Assembly: GCA_945957135.1 (NCBI GenBank)
Contig: CAMFLK010000006.1
Span: 1 to 43,869 of the forward strand
DNA: 43,869 bases
Origin: an uncultured Rhodospirillales bacterium
Lineage (GTDB): Bacteria > Pseudomonadota > Alphaproteobacteria > Acetobacterales > Acetobacteraceae
Direction of reading: 5' to 3'
Within the stretch, counting starts at the first letter, position 1, and each line of letters opens with the position of its first letter. The translations under genes were made by a program, and so were the position numbers. Of the stretch, positions 8,341 to 21,522 are shown piece by piece. The notes beneath the pieces were generated by a model. That model searched no databases. It was not told where the DNA came from and was given only the letters and a program-made list of their open reading frames with translations.

Positions 8341-8446
8341 CGGGCATCTCCCGCGAGTCGGGGGTAGAATGCCAGGAGTCATCGATTCGGGGGTTAACGA
8401 CGGCCTACAAGTGCTTGACCGGCAAATGAACAATCGCTCATCCGGC

Positions 8447-8475
8447 TTGACTTCGGAGTCGCGTGGTCCTATTTT
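8447..8475 (+). promoter_or_regulatory. Promoter for the VapBC-type pair
   Basis: TTGACT (8447-8452) and TATTTT (8470-8475) are 17 nt apart, 36 bp before the antitoxin start, in an otherwise GC-rich gap. Directly after the -10 element lies a direct repeat GACCAGTC (8477-8484 and 8490-8497), a plausible operator for autoregulation by the antitoxin-toxin complex. Confidence 0.55.
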
Positions 8476-8511
8476 TGACCAGTCGGATCGACCAGTCCAA
8501 ACGAAACCGCC

Positions 8512-8757
8512 ATGCGCGACATCCAGGCCTCCGAGGCCAAGACCCACCTGCCGCAGATTCTCGACGCCGTGGAGCGCGGGGAAACGGTGCGCATCACCCG
8601 CCACGGCCGGCCCATCGCGCGCATCGTGCCGGAGGATGACCGGCGGCAGGACGAGATCGATCAGGCGATCGAGACCATCCGGTCGCTGCGGCGGCACACC
8701 GGGCGGATCACGCTGGAGGAGCTGCGCGCCCTGCGCCACGAGGGCCGCAAATACTGA
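8512..8757 (+). CDS. Phd/YefM-type antitoxin (VapB-like)
   Basis: An 81-residue antitoxin. The N-terminal Phd/YefM fold is clear: IQASEAKTHLPQILDAVERG followed by VRITRHGRPIARIVP. This half dimerises and binds operator DNA, while the C-terminal part (residues 50-81) should wrap the toxin. The stop is 1 nt before the toxin ATG, as usual for these pairs. No strong ribosome site precedes this ATG. Confidence 0.9.
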   Translation: MRDIQASEAKTHLPQILDAVERGETVRITRHGRPIARIVPEDDRRQDEIDQAIETIRSLRRHTGRITLEELRALRHEGRKY

Positions 8758-8758
8758 C

Positions 8759-9178
8759 ATGGCCTTCGTTCTCGACGCGTCCGTCGCCGCCTGCTGGGTG
8801 TTCGACGACGACGACCACCCGCTCGCCGCGACGGCGCTGGAACGGCTGCGCAGGGAGGCGGCGCACGTGCCCGCCCTCTGGTGGTTCGAAATCCGCAACG
8901 TGCTGGTCGCCGGCGAGCGCCGCGGCCGGCTGGCCGAGGCGGACACCGCGACCTTCCTGCGCGCCCTCTCCCGCCTTGCGGTGACCATCGACCAGGCGCC
9001 GGGCGAGGAGTCCGTGCTCGCCCTCGCCCGGCGGCACCGGCTCAGCGTGTACGACGCCAGCTACCTCGAACTGGCGCAGCGCCAGACCCTGCCGCTCGCC
9101 ACGCTCGACCGCGACCTGCGTCAGGCGGCCATGGCGGCGGGAGTGGCGCTGCTGGAGGATCAGCCGTCCCGCGCCTGA
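8759..9178 (+). CDS. vapC: VapC-type PIN-domain ribonuclease toxin
   Basis: A 139-residue PIN-domain protein. The metal-binding acidic residues are present: Asp6 ([10 protein letters not shown]), Glu44 (WWFEIRNVL), Asp99 ([11 protein letters not shown]) and Asp117 (LATLDRDL). VapC toxins cut specific RNAs, often tRNA or rRNA sites, when freed from antitoxin. All catalytic residues are intact, so it is probably functional. Its 3' end overlaps the convergent rnhA gene by 19 bp. Confidence 0.92.
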   Translation: MAFVLDASVAACWVFDDDDHPLAATALERLRREAAHVPALWWFEIRNVLVAGERRGRLAEADTATFLRALSRLAVTIDQAPGEESVLALARRHRLSVYDASYLELAQRQTLPLATLDRDLRQAAMAAGVALLEDQPSRA

Positions 9179-9612
9179 GTGGCCAGCCGGTCGGCGCGCT
9201 CGTTCATGGCGTCGCCGGCATGGCCGCGCACCCAGCGCCAGTCGATCTCGTGCGCCTTCGCGGCGTCGAGGATGCGGCGCCAGAGGTCCATGTTGGCGAC
9301 GGGGTCGCCGGCGGCGTTGCGCCAGTTCTTGCGCACCCAGCCGGTGTGCCAGCGGGTGATGCCGTTGCGCAGATATTCGCTGTCGGTGTGCAGCACCACC
9401 CGGCAGGGGCGCTTCAGGCTCTCCAGCGCCATGGCCGCGGCGGTGAGTTCCATGCGGTTGTTGGTGGTGGCGGCCTCGCGGCCGGACAGCTCGCGCTCGT
9501 GCCCGCCATAGCGCAGGATCGCCGCCCAGCCGCCGGGGCCTGGATTGGGCTTGCAGCCGCCATCGGTCCAGATTTCGACGGTCGTGGAGGCGGGGGCCGT
9601 CTCAGATGCCAT
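9160..9612 (-). CDS. rnhA: Ribonuclease HI
   Basis: A 150-residue RNase HI, which removes RNA from RNA-DNA hybrids using two metal ions. Catalytic residues by motif: Asp17 ([16 protein letters not shown]), Glu55 (NNRMELTAA), Asp77 (LHTDSEYL), His131 (RGHAGD) and Asp141 (NERADRLA). The start at 9612 gives a normal N-terminus and overlaps the 3' end of thrB by 11 bp; a longer frame exists but lacks homology. Last gene of ispH-thrB-rnhA. Confidence 0.96.
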   Translation of the reverse strand: MASETAPASTTVEIWTDGGCKPNPGPGGWAAILRYGGHERELSGREAATTNNRMELTAAAMALESLKRPCRVVLHTDSEYLRNGITRWHTGWVRKNWRNAAGDPVANMDLWRRILDAAKAHEIDWRWVRGHAGDAMNERADRLATQARDG

Positions 9613-10555
9613 AGGCGTGCTCGTCCCGCGCGGCGAGGTGGAAGCGCAGGCGGCGGACATATTCCATCGGGTCCTTGCGGGTCACCAGCGCGCCCGGCGG
9701 GGTGTTGATCCAGTCGAACAGCCGGGTCAGCGCGAAGCGCAGCGCGGCACCCTGGCACAGCACCGGCAGCGCCGCGCGCTCGGCCGGCGAGAGGGAGCGG
9801 ACGGCGCCGTAGGCGAACAGCAGGGCGCGGGCCTTGGTGACGTTGAAGGCGAAATCCGGCTCGAAGCACCAGGCGTTCAGGCACACCGCCACGTCATAGG
9901 CCAGCGTGTCCGTCGCCGCGAAGTAGAAGTCGATCAGGCCGGACAGCCTGCCGTTGAGGAAGAACACGTTGTCCGGGAACAGGTCGGCGTGGATCTGCCC
10001 TTCCGGCAGCCCGGCAGGCCAGCCCGCGAGGATGGCGTCCAGCGCCGCCTGGAGCTCCGCGCCCAGCGCCGGATCGGCGCCGGCGGCCAGGCTGCGGGCC
10101 AGCAGCTTCGGCCAGCCGGAAGGCCCCAGCGCGTTCGGCCGGCGCGGCGCGTAGCCCAGCCCGGCCAGGTGCAGCCCGGCCAGCGCCTCGCCGAGCGGGC
10201 CGCAATGCTCCTGGCGCACCCGGCGCGGCCACACGCCGGGCAGGAAGGTGGTGATGGCGGCATGCCGGCCGCAGAGCTGGCGCAGCGCCGCGCCGTCGCG
10301 CCCGCGCACCGGAAGCGGGCAGGTGATGCCGGCGCCGGCGAGATGCTCCATCAGCCCGAGGAACCAGGGCAGCTCCGCCGGCTCCACCCGCTTCTCGTAC
10401 AGCGTGAGGATGAAGTCGCCGCGCGTGGTGCGCAGTGAGAAATTGCTGTTCTCCACCCCCTCCGCGATGCCGCGGAAGGCGATGGCGGTGCCGATGTCGT
10501 AGCCTTCCAGGAAGGCGGCCAGCGCCTCGTCGGTCACCTCGGTATAGACGGCCAT
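9602..10555 (-). CDS. thrB: Homoserine kinase ThrB (aminoglycoside-phosphotransferase fold)
   Basis: A 317-residue homoserine kinase of the APH-like type used by many proteobacteria, phosphorylating homoserine in threonine synthesis. The opening [22 protein letters not shown] and [12 protein letters not shown] are characteristic. The catalytic loop HADLFPDN is at 189-196 and the metal-binding Asp is in LIDFYFA (208-214). It lies 12 bp after ispH and overlaps rnhA, a conserved alphaproteobacterial order. Confidence 0.95.
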   Translation of the reverse strand: MAVYTEVTDEALAAFLEGYDIGTAIAFRGIAEGVENSNFSLRTTRGDFILTLYEKRVEPAELPWFLGLMEHLAGAGITCPLPVRGRDGAALRQLCGRHAAITTFLPGVWPRRVRQEHCGPLGEALAGLHLAGLGYAPRRPNALGPSGWPKLLARSLAAGADPALGAELQAALDAILAGWPAGLPEGQIHADLFPDNVFFLNGRLSGLIDFYFAATDTLAYDVAVCLNAWCFEPDFAFNVTKARALLFAYGAVRSLSPAERAALPVLCQGAALRFALTRLFDWINTPPGALVTRKDPMEYVRRLRFHLAARDEHAYGI

Positions 10556-10567
10556 GGAACGGGCCGG

Positions 10568-11539
10568 TCAGTCAGCCAGCGGCGCGGGCAGCTTGAACAC
10601 CACGTCTTCCTGGGTGACGATCTTTTCCTCGATGGCGAGGTCGTAGGTCTCGCGCAGCCGGGTCAGCAGCCCCTCCACCAGCACTTCCGGCGCGGAGGCG
10701 CCGGCCGTGACGCCCAGCGTGGCCACGCCCGCGAGATCGTCCGGGTTCAGCGCGGCGGCGGTGGGCAGCAGGATGGCGCGGGGTGCGCCGGCCCGCTCCG
10801 CGACCTCGCGCAGCCGCTGGGAGTTGGAGGAGTTGGGGCTGCCGATCACCAGCACCAGGTCCGATTCGGCGGCGATGGCCTTCACCGCCGCCTGGCGGTT
10901 GGTGGTGGCGTAGCAGATATCCTCGCGCTTCGGCCCCTGGATGGCGGGGAAGCGGGCGCGCAGGATGTCCACGATCTCCGCCGTATCGTCCACCGACAGG
11001 GTGGTCTGGGTGATGAAGGCGACATGGCTGGGGTCGGGCGGCATCACCGCGCGCGCCTCGGCGGCGGACTGCACCAGGGTCATGGCGCCGGGCGGCAGCT
11101 GGCCCATCGTGCCCTCCACCTCCGGGTGGCCGGCATGGCCGATCATCAGGATATGGCAGGCATTGGGGCCGCCGCCGGCGAAATGGCGCTCCGCCTCGCG
11201 ATGCACCTTGGAGACCAGCGGGCAGGTGGCGTCCAGCGTGATCAGCTTGCGCCGCTCGGCCTCGGCGGGCACGGATTTGGGCACGCCATGGGCGGAGAAC
11301 ACCACCGGCGCGTCGGCCGGCACGGCGTCCAGCTCCTCGACGAAGATGGCGCCGCGCGCCTCCAGCTGCTCCACCACGAAGCGGTTGTGCACGATCTCGT
11401 GGCGGACATAGACCGGCGCGCCGTAGCGGCGCAGCGCCTCCTCCACGATGCGGATGGCGCGGTCCACGCCGGCGCAGAAGCCGCGCGGGCCGGCGAGCAG
11501 CACGCGCAGGGTGGGCTTGTCCGGAAGGGTTTGCAGCAT
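10568..11539 (-). CDS. ispH: 4-hydroxy-3-methylbut-2-enyl diphosphate reductase IspH
   Basis: A 323-residue iron-sulfur enzyme, last step of the MEP isoprenoid pathway, producing IPP and DMAPP. The three cluster cysteines are Cys22 ([13 protein letters not shown]), Cys106 ([11 protein letters not shown]) and Cys209 ([10 protein letters not shown]). HEIVHN, FSAHGV and IGSPNSSNS are further IspH hallmarks. The ATG at 11539 has no strong ribosome site. First gene of an apparent operon with thrB and rnhA. Confidence 0.97.
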   Translation of the reverse strand: MLQTLPDKPTLRVLLAGPRGFCAGVDRAIRIVEEALRRYGAPVYVRHEIVHNRFVVEQLEARGAIFVEELDAVPADAPVVFSAHGVPKSVPAEAERRKLITLDATCPLVSKVHREAERHFAGGGPNACHILMIGHAGHPEVEGTMGQLPPGAMTLVQSAAEARAVMPPDPSHVAFITQTTLSVDDTAEIVDILRARFPAIQGPKREDICYATTNRQAAVKAIAAESDLVLVIGSPNSSNSQRLREVAERAGAPRAILLPTAAALNPDDLAGVATLGVTAGASAPEVLVEGLLTRLRETYDLAIEEKIVTQEDVVFKLPAPLAD

Positions 11540-11574
11540 GGCGGCCCGATCGCAGAAGGGGGAAGTCGGCCCGC

Positions 11575-11605
11575 CCTATATGCCCCCCCTTGCGCCGCCG
11601 AACAA
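11575..11605 (-). promoter_or_regulatory. Candidate promoter of ispH-thrB-rnhA
   Basis: On the minus strand TTGTTC (11605-11600) precedes CATATAGG; a -10 reading CTATAT in complement (11576-11581) gives an 18-nt spacer. Transcription would begin about 25-30 nt before the ispH ATG. It lies in the 108-bp divergent gap with the lipoprotein gene. Support is from sequence resemblance only. Confidence 0.35.
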
Positions 11606-11647
11606 TGCGGCCGAAAGACGGTACTCCGCGCTAGCCTGGAGTTCCGC

Positions 11648-12181
11648 ATGATCCCGCGCCGCTTCCTCCACCTCGCCGCCGCCCTGATCGTCCCCGCCCT
11701 CGCCGCCGGATGCGGGCAGAGCGACGACACGTTCGCGCCGATCTGCCCCACCCTCGCCCTGGTGAAGGACGGGGCGGACATCACCCGCTTCAACGGGCGC
11801 GGCCAGGACGTGACCGACCTGGTGGTGGCCGGGCGCATCACCGCCGTGCCGGCGGCGTGCAGCTGGGGCGGGCGCAACGTGGTGAAATCCTCGCTGCGCG
11901 TGTCGATGAGCGTGTTCAAGGGTCCCGCGGCCCAGGGGCGGGTGATCAACCTGCCCTATTTCGTCGCCGTCACCCTCAACGGCAACGTGGTGGACAAGCA
12001 GAACTTCGTCTATCCCGTGTCCTTCCCGCCCAACGTGGACCGCGTCAGCGTCACCTCCGACGAGGTGCAGCTGCGCATGTCCATCAGCAAGGAGGCGCCG
12101 GCCTCGATGTACCGCGTCTATGTCAGCTTCGCGCTGAACCCGGAGGAACTGGCCTTCAACCGGCGGCAAAACGCCCGTTGA
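11648..12181 (+). CDS. Putative lipoprotein of unknown function
   Basis: A 177-residue predicted lipoprotein. The signal sequence MIPRRFLHLAAALIVPALAA ends in lipobox LAAGC with Cys22 as the lipidation site. The mature part is a mixed beta-rich domain with two further Cys (in PICPTL and AACSWGG) that could form a disulfide. The segments SSLRVSMSVFKGP and MSISKEAPASMYRVYVSFAL look like strands. GGAG lies about 6 nt before the ATG. Orthologues are annotated as hypothetical as far as I recall; no function is proposed. It ends just before the glycine riboswitch. Confidence 0.8.
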   Translation: MIPRRFLHLAAALIVPALAAGCGQSDDTFAPICPTLALVKDGADITRFNGRGQDVTDLVVAGRITAVPAACSWGGRNVVKSSLRVSMSVFKGPAAQGRVINLPYFVAVTLNGNVVDKQNFVYPVSFPPNVDRVSVTSDEVQLRMSISKEAPASMYRVYVSFALNPEELAFNRRQNAR

Positions 12182-12220
12182 ACGGCGGGCCCGGTTGGGC
12201 CATACAGGCGGGGTTCCCAC

Positions 12221-12440
12221 ACTCCCTCGCGGGAGAGCGCGGGGCTGCCGGATACCCGGCGGCACCGCCGCCGAAGGCGCAACCGGCCCCCGGAAACGCT
12301 CAGGCACAACGGACCGCGGGGCAGACGGGGATCTCTGGAAAGCCGGCACGCCGAACACGGCGGCCGCACCGACGGAGTAAGGGCGCCCTCCCCTCGTGGA
12401 CCGGCGCCCGAATCTCTCAGGTCAAGCGGACAGAGGGGGG
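12221..12440 (+). ncRNA. Tandem glycine riboswitch controlling gcvTHP
   Basis: The 310-bp gap before gcvT holds both aptamers of a glycine riboswitch. Aptamer 1 (about 12228-12343) shows GGGAGAGCGC, GCCGCCGAAGGCGCAA, GGAAACGCTCAGGCA and the closing ATCTCTGGAAAGC. Aptamer 2 (about 12344-12440) shows CACCGACGGAGTAAG, GAATCTCTCAGGTCAA and GGACAGAGGGG. These are the conserved core elements of the family, in order and tandem arrangement. In known cases glycine binding switches on the glycine cleavage genes. A platform hairpin follows at 12440-12472. The first 40 bp of the gap show nothing clear. Confidence 0.95.
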
Positions 12441-12472
12441 TCGCTGGCGACCGGCATGCGCCGGAATGCGAC
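12440..12472 (+). promoter_or_regulatory. Expression-platform hairpin of the glycine riboswitch
   Basis: GTCGC (12440-12444) can pair with GCGAC (12468-12472), and inside it CCGGC (12451-12455) pairs with GCCGG (12460-12464) around loop ATGC. It ends 8 nt before the GGAG ribosome site (12481-12484) of gcvT. No U-tract follows, so control of translation or an anti-sequestering fold is more likely than a terminator. Inferred from position. Confidence 0.5.
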
Positions 12473-12491
12473 CCTTGCCTGGAGCTGACCC

Positions 12492-13595
<1,104 letters not shown>

Positions 13596-13607
13596 AGGAC
13601 CGGCGCC

Positions 13608-13981
13608 ATGACCGAGACCCGCTTCACCAAGGACCATGAATGGGTGCTGCTCGATGGCACCACCGCCACCGTGGGGATCACCGACCACGCCCAGGAAGCC
13701 CTCGGCGACGTGGTGTTCGTCGAGCTGCCCGCCCCCGGCCGCACGGTGGAGGCCGGCGAGGCCTGCGCGGTGGTGGAGAGCGTGAAGGCCGCCTCCGACG
13801 TCTATGCCCCGCTGGCCGGCACCATCACCGAGGCCAACGCGGCGGTGGAAGCCGACCCAGCCCTGGTGAACAGCGCCGCCACCGGCGATGGCTGGTTCTT
13901 CCGCATGACGCTGGCCGACCCCGCCGCCTTCGCCGCGCTGATGGACGAGGCCGGCTACGCCGCCTTCCTGGAAACCCTGTG

Positions 13982-13982
<1 letters not shown>
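13608..13982 (+). CDS. gcvH: Glycine cleavage system H protein
   Basis: A 124-residue lipoyl carrier protein of the glycine cleavage complex. The lipoyl-accepting residue is Lys60 in [14 protein letters not shown]. The fold markers [12 protein letters not shown] and [19 protein letters not shown] are standard. It follows gcvT by 12 bp, and its TGA overlaps the gcvP ATG (TGATG), so the two are probably coupled in translation. Confidence 0.98.
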
Positions 13983-16854
<2,872 letters not shown>

Positions 16855-16876
<22 letters not shown>

Positions 16877-17067
16877 GCGTTGAGCCGCACGCGTACCTCC
16901 CGCCAGAACCGGGCGCGCGGCGTGTCCTCGGCACGCCGCGCCGCCGCTTCCAGCCCCTTGGCATAGTCCATGGCCACGTCTTGGCCGAGTTTCGCGAGGA
17001 ACTCGGCCATGGCCGGCGGGCGGCACAGGATGGCGGGTTCGGCATCGGGAATGGAGCGTGAGGACAT
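16855..17067 (-). CDS. Small hypothetical protein, possibly helical
   Basis: A 70-residue protein I cannot name. The start is supported by GGAGG (complement of 17075-17079) 7 nt before the ATG. The core from [20 protein letters not shown] to [11 protein letters not shown] is predicted by eye to be two amphipathic helices with many Ala, Glu and Arg, no membrane segment. It converges on gcvP, overlapping by 22 bp. The good ribosome site and sensible composition favour a real gene over noise. Confidence 0.6.
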
Positions 17068-17196
17068 GGGGCAACCTCCGGGCGGCAGGAAGCGAGACCC
17101 CCTGCCTACCCTGCGCGGGCAAGGCAGGATGTGGCGCCGATCACTCCCATGTGAGCTTTCCCGTCGCGATGCGGATTTGCCCCCGGCTCGTTGAGC

Positions 17197-17275
17197 ATTT
17201 GCAAATTTCCACGCGCCGTTTCCCCGCCCGGCAACACTCCGTTAACCTTCCTATGCATAATGCCTTGCAATATGC
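17197..17275. promoter_or_regulatory. Candidate upstream activator sites before the sigma-54 promoter
   Basis: Between the small gene at 17067 and the STAS gene lie 316 bp. They hold AT-rich dyads, ATTTGCAAAT (17197-17206), TATGCATA (17252-17259) and a GCATA/TATGC inverted repeat (17255-17259 with 17271-17275), 30-110 bp upstream of the -24 element. This is the usual location for bacterial enhancer-binding protein sites. No match to a named regulator is claimed. Confidence 0.35.
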
Positions 17276-17305
17276 GATAACCCGCCGAGGACGCGCTGTC
17301 CCGCC

Positions 17306-17322
17306 CTGGCACGGGCCTTGCT
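17306..17322 (+). promoter_or_regulatory. Sigma-54 (RpoN) -24/-12 promoter
   Basis: CTGGCACGGGCCTTGCT matches the consensus YTGGCACGRNNNTTGCW at every defined base, with GG and GC at -24/-12 spacing. Transcription would begin near 17333, about 50 nt before the STAS ATG at 17384. The third gene downstream encodes a sigma-54 activator, which strengthens the call and suggests autoregulation. Confidence 0.8.
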
Positions 17323-17383
17323 GTCATGCCGGTGTCAGAAATTTCGAAACCACGAGCCGCCTTGCCTGGGCCGGGAGCGCGAG

Positions 17384-17734
17384 ATGTTGGACCAGATCGA
17401 CCACGACGGAGACCAGGTCACTGTGACCCTGAAAGGCAAGCTCGACGGCTCCACGGCGCTCGGCCTGCGCGACGACCTGCTCGCCGTCGCCGCCGGCAGC
17501 GGTGACGTGCGGATTGATCTGCGCCGCGTCTCCTTCATCGATGGCTCGGGCGTCGCCGCCCTCGCCTTCCTGTTCAAGCGCCTCGCCGCCGCCGGCCGCC
17601 GGCTGACGGTGCAGGCCGTCGGCCAGCCCCTGGCCCTGCTGCGCGAACTCGGCCTCGCCGCCCCGCTCGGCCTGGCCCCCGCCACGCGCCGCGCCACGCT
17701 GCTGCCACGCCTGCGCTGGGCCTTCGCCGACTGA
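17384..17734 (+). CDS. STAS-domain protein (anti-sigma-factor-antagonist-like)
   Basis: A 116-residue single STAS domain resembling SpoIIAA/RsbV. The core VTVTLKGKLDGSTALGLRDDL and IDLRRVSFIDGSGVAALAFL fit the fold. In SpoIIAA the residue after the motif Asp is the phosphorylated Ser58; here the equivalent is Gly54 (D53-G54-S55-G56), with Ser55 next to it. Phosphorylation may therefore be absent or moved. GGGAG lies about 6 nt before the ATG, which is chosen over an upstream in-frame start because it begins the STAS fold. First gene behind the sigma-54 promoter. Confidence 0.88.
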   Translation: MLDQIDHDGDQVTVTLKGKLDGSTALGLRDDLLAVAAGSGDVRIDLRRVSFIDGSGVAALAFLFKRLAAAGRRLTVQAVGQPLALLRELGLAAPLGLAPATRRATLLPRLRWAFAD

Positions 17735-17792
17735 CATGGCCCCGGCCGGCATGATCGACGCGCGCCCTATCGCCGCCGTTTTCCCGGCTTAT

Positions 17793-17818
17793 CACGATTC
17801 CACATCGTGCGATTGGAA
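17793..17818. repeat. Overlapping dyads before the Hpt gene
   Basis: The 97-bp gap between the STAS and Hpt genes contains CACGAT-TCCAC-ATCGTG (17793-17809), a perfect 6-bp inverted repeat, overlapping TTCCA...TGGAA (17798-17802 and 17814-17818). The second arm runs into the probable ribosome site GGAAGG. It could be a protein-binding site or a small hairpin that tunes translation of Hpt. Confidence 0.35.
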
Positions 17819-17831
17819 GGTCTGAGCCGGC

Positions 17832-18183
17832 ATGCCCACCCCACCCCTCACCGCCGGCTTTGCCGCCCAACTCGCCCAGGATCTCGGCCCGGACGACGTG
17901 CGCATGATCCTCTCCGTCTTCCGCGCCGACCTCACGCGGCTGGATGGCGAGCTGCACGAAGCCGCCGCCGCCCAGGACGCCACCGCCTTCCGTCGCGCCG
18001 CGCACGGGCTGGCCGGGGCCGCCGGCGCGGTGGGCGCGGCCGAGCTGGAGGCCGCCTGCCGCGCCGCCATGGCCCGCACCGGCGCGGACATGATGGGTCC
18101 CGACCTCGCCGCCATTCACGGCCTGGCCGAAGCCAGCCTCGACGACCTCGCCACCTATGTCGCCAGGCTGGATGGGGGCCCGC

Positions 18184-18191
<8 letters not shown>
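17832..18191 (+). CDS. Histidine phosphotransfer (Hpt) domain protein
   Basis: A 119-residue stand-alone Hpt protein, a four-helix carrier that passes phosphate between hybrid kinases and response regulators. The phospho-accepting His58 lies in RRAAHGLAGAAGAVGAAEL, aligned to the usual HxLKGxxxxxGA; the Lys of KG is replaced by Ala59+2. The domain spans nearly the full length. Its 3' end overlaps the next gene, the sigma-54 activator, by 8 nt, so that activator is the obvious receiver. No kinase is adjacent. Confidence 0.85.
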
Positions 18192-19674
<1,483 letters not shown>

Positions 19675-20706
19675 TCATGCGCCGGCCTGCATCAGGCCGC
19701 GCATGTAGCCCAGCGCGAAGCCGCGGCTGCGGTGTCCCCAGACCGTATCGCCGATCACATGGGGATGGTGGTCAGGCGTGAAATAGCCGCGGTAGCCGGC
19801 GGCGCGGTAGGTCGCCATGGCCCGCGCCATGTCCGCCTTGCCCTCGTCCCAGAACGCCTCCACGAAGCGCTCCCGATCGCCGGTGACGTTGCGGAAATGC
19901 ACGAAGGCGATCGCCCCGCGCCCGGCGAAATGCGCGATGGTGGAATAGAGCTGCTCGGCCGGTAGCATCTGGGTGAAGCAGCCCTGGCAGAAATTGATCG
20001 CGTTCGCCGGGATCGGGCAGATGTCCAGCATGCGGTCGAAGGCTTCGGGGCTGCGCATGATGCGCGCGACGCCGGCGAGCGCCGGCACCTGCGGGTCGGC
20101 CGGATGCATGGCCATGCGCACCCCGGCCGCCTCCGCCACCGGCACCACGGCACGCAGGAAATAGCCGAGGCTTTCCCAGAGCTGGTCGTCGGCCACGACA
20201 CCCATCTCCGTCAGCGGGGCGTCGCGCGCCACGGCATGGTCGAATCCCTCCGCCCGCGCGCCGCCACGGATCGGGATGTCCACGCGCGTGTGCCAGTTCA
20301 CATGCCGCGCCCCGGCATTCACATGCCAGCCATATTGCAGGATGGGGATGCCCGCCTCGCCCATGGCGCGCAGCGACCGGCACCAATTCTCGATTTCCTC
20401 GTCGCGCCCCGCCAGGCCGAGCAGGATCTTCGCGAAGCGGTGCGGGGGCGTGTGGCCGAGACCGAACAGCTCAAGCCCGGATTCCTCCACGGCCGCGCGC
20501 AGTTCGACCAGATCCTCCACCCGCCAGAACGCGTCGCCGCGAAGCCGTTCGGTCAGCGCGTCGGATACCGCGCGCGTGCCCTCGACATTACCCGCGAGTT
20601 CGCCGGCGATGTTGATCGTCGCTCCCTCGGCGCCCAGCTGGCGGATGAAGGCGAGGCTTTCCCGGTCGAAGGCGCCCTTCAGGAAGAACCTGTCCCCGAT
20701 GCGCAT
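19675..20706 (-). CDS. Mannonate dehydratase family protein (UxuA-like)
   Basis: A 343-residue enzyme of the UxuA family, which dehydrates D-mannonate to 2-keto-3-deoxygluconate. Family features: MHPADPQVP, ARIMRSPEAFDRML, INFCQGCF with a metal-ligand Cys, FVHFRNV, FWDEGKADM, PDHHPHV and WGHRSRGFALGYMRGL. It is shorter than E. coli UxuA (394 residues as I recall). GGAGGAG precedes the ATG. It is divergent from a GntR regulator across 49 bp and abuts the sigma-54 activator with no gap. The substrate may be another sugar acid given the neighbours. Confidence 0.9.
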   Translation of the reverse strand: MRIGDRFFLKGAFDRESLAFIRQLGAEGATINIAGELAGNVEGTRAVSDALTERLRGDAFWRVEDLVELRAAVEESGLELFGLGHTPPHRFAKILLGLAGRDEEIENWCRSLRAMGEAGIPILQYGWHVNAGARHVNWHTRVDIPIRGGARAEGFDHAVARDAPLTEMGVVADDQLWESLGYFLRAVVPVAEAAGVRMAMHPADPQVPALAGVARIMRSPEAFDRMLDICPIPANAINFCQGCFTQMLPAEQLYSTIAHFAGRGAIAFVHFRNVTGDRERFVEAFWDEGKADMARAMATYRAAGYRGYFTPDHHPHVIGDTVWGHRSRGFALGYMRGLMQAGA

Positions 20707-20755
20707 GTCTCCTCCACATATTTACAAATTATAATTTATTTGATATCCGCCAGCC
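20707..20755. promoter_or_regulatory. Compact divergent promoter/operator with overlapping -10 boxes
   Basis: Only 49 bp separate the uxuA-like and GntR start codons. The centre is the perfect 12-bp palindrome AAATTATAATTT (20726-20737), which carries TATAAT on the plus strand (20730-20735) and TATAAT on the minus strand (20733-20728). The two -10 boxes overlap, so polymerase could use only one direction at a time. Flanks are AT-rich and end in ATAT on both sides. No clear -35 is seen. It is the natural site for GntR control. Confidence 0.6.
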
Positions 20756-21499
20756 ATGGTCGGGATCAATGGGGAAACGCCGAGGAATGTCGGGGAAACC
20801 GTCGTGGAGGCGGTGCGGCGGCAGCTGATCGACGCGCTGCTCTATGGCGACCTGGCCGCCCCCACCCGCCTGTTCCCCGCCGATCTCGCCCGCCGCTTCG
20901 CCGTGTCCATCACACCCGTGCGCGAGGCGCTGGCCAGCCTGGCCAGTGACGGGCTGATCGAGGCGATCCCCCGCCACGGCTACCATGTCCGCTCGCTCAC
21001 GCCGGACTATGTGAAGGACCTCTGGCCGGTGCGCCTCGCACTGGAGCTGATGGCCGGCGAGGCCTTCCTGCGCCGCGTCCCCGACGCCGCCGCCCGCCGC
21101 GCGGCGCTGGCCCCGCTCATGGCGTTGCACGCCGATCTCGCCGGCAGCGCCGCCCGGCCCCAACGCAGCCACGCCACGCTGAACGGCCAGTTCCACGAGA
21201 CGCTGGTCCAGCTGTCCGGCAACGCCCTGCTCGCCGACACCTATCACGGCATCCGCTTCCGTCTGTTCGGCGCCTGGGTGCAGCGCGCGAGCCGGGGCTG
21301 GCGCGACCGGCTGCCGAGCGAGCAGGCGGAGCACCAAGCCATTCTGGATGCGCTGGTCGTCGGCGACGCCGCCGCCTTCGACACGGCCCTGCGCCGCCAC
21401 CTCGCCCGCTCGCTCGCCGACGCGCTGACCGACCTGGAACAGGCCGGCGCCGCGGCGGCGGCGCCCCGCAAAAGACCACGGTCCAACACGCAGAGCTGA
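20756..21499 (+). CDS. GntR family regulator, FCD (FadR-type) subfamily
   Basis: A 247-residue repressor/activator. The N-terminal winged helix (about 15-80) has LFPADLARRFAVSITPVREAL and SDGLIEAIPRHGYHVRSLTP. The C-terminal all-helical FCD domain (about 88-230) has LELMAGEAFLRR, NGQFHETLVQLSGN and EHQAILDALVVGDA, with His and Asp residues that bind metal and a carboxylate ligand in this family. It likely senses a sugar acid handled by its neighbours. No ribosome site is evident before the ATG, and the nearest -10 places transcription start only about 14 nt upstream, so a short or leaderless message is possible. Confidence 0.92.
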   Translation: MVGINGETPRNVGETVVEAVRRQLIDALLYGDLAAPTRLFPADLARRFAVSITPVREALASLASDGLIEAIPRHGYHVRSLTPDYVKDLWPVRLALELMAGEAFLRRVPDAAARRAALAPLMALHADLAGSAARPQRSHATLNGQFHETLVQLSGNALLADTYHGIRFRLFGAWVQRASRGWRDRLPSEQAEHQAILDALVVGDAAAFDTALRRHLARSLADALTDLEQAGAAAAAPRKRPRSNTQS

Positions 21500-21522
21500 G
21501 CATTCAGCCCGGGAGGAACACC

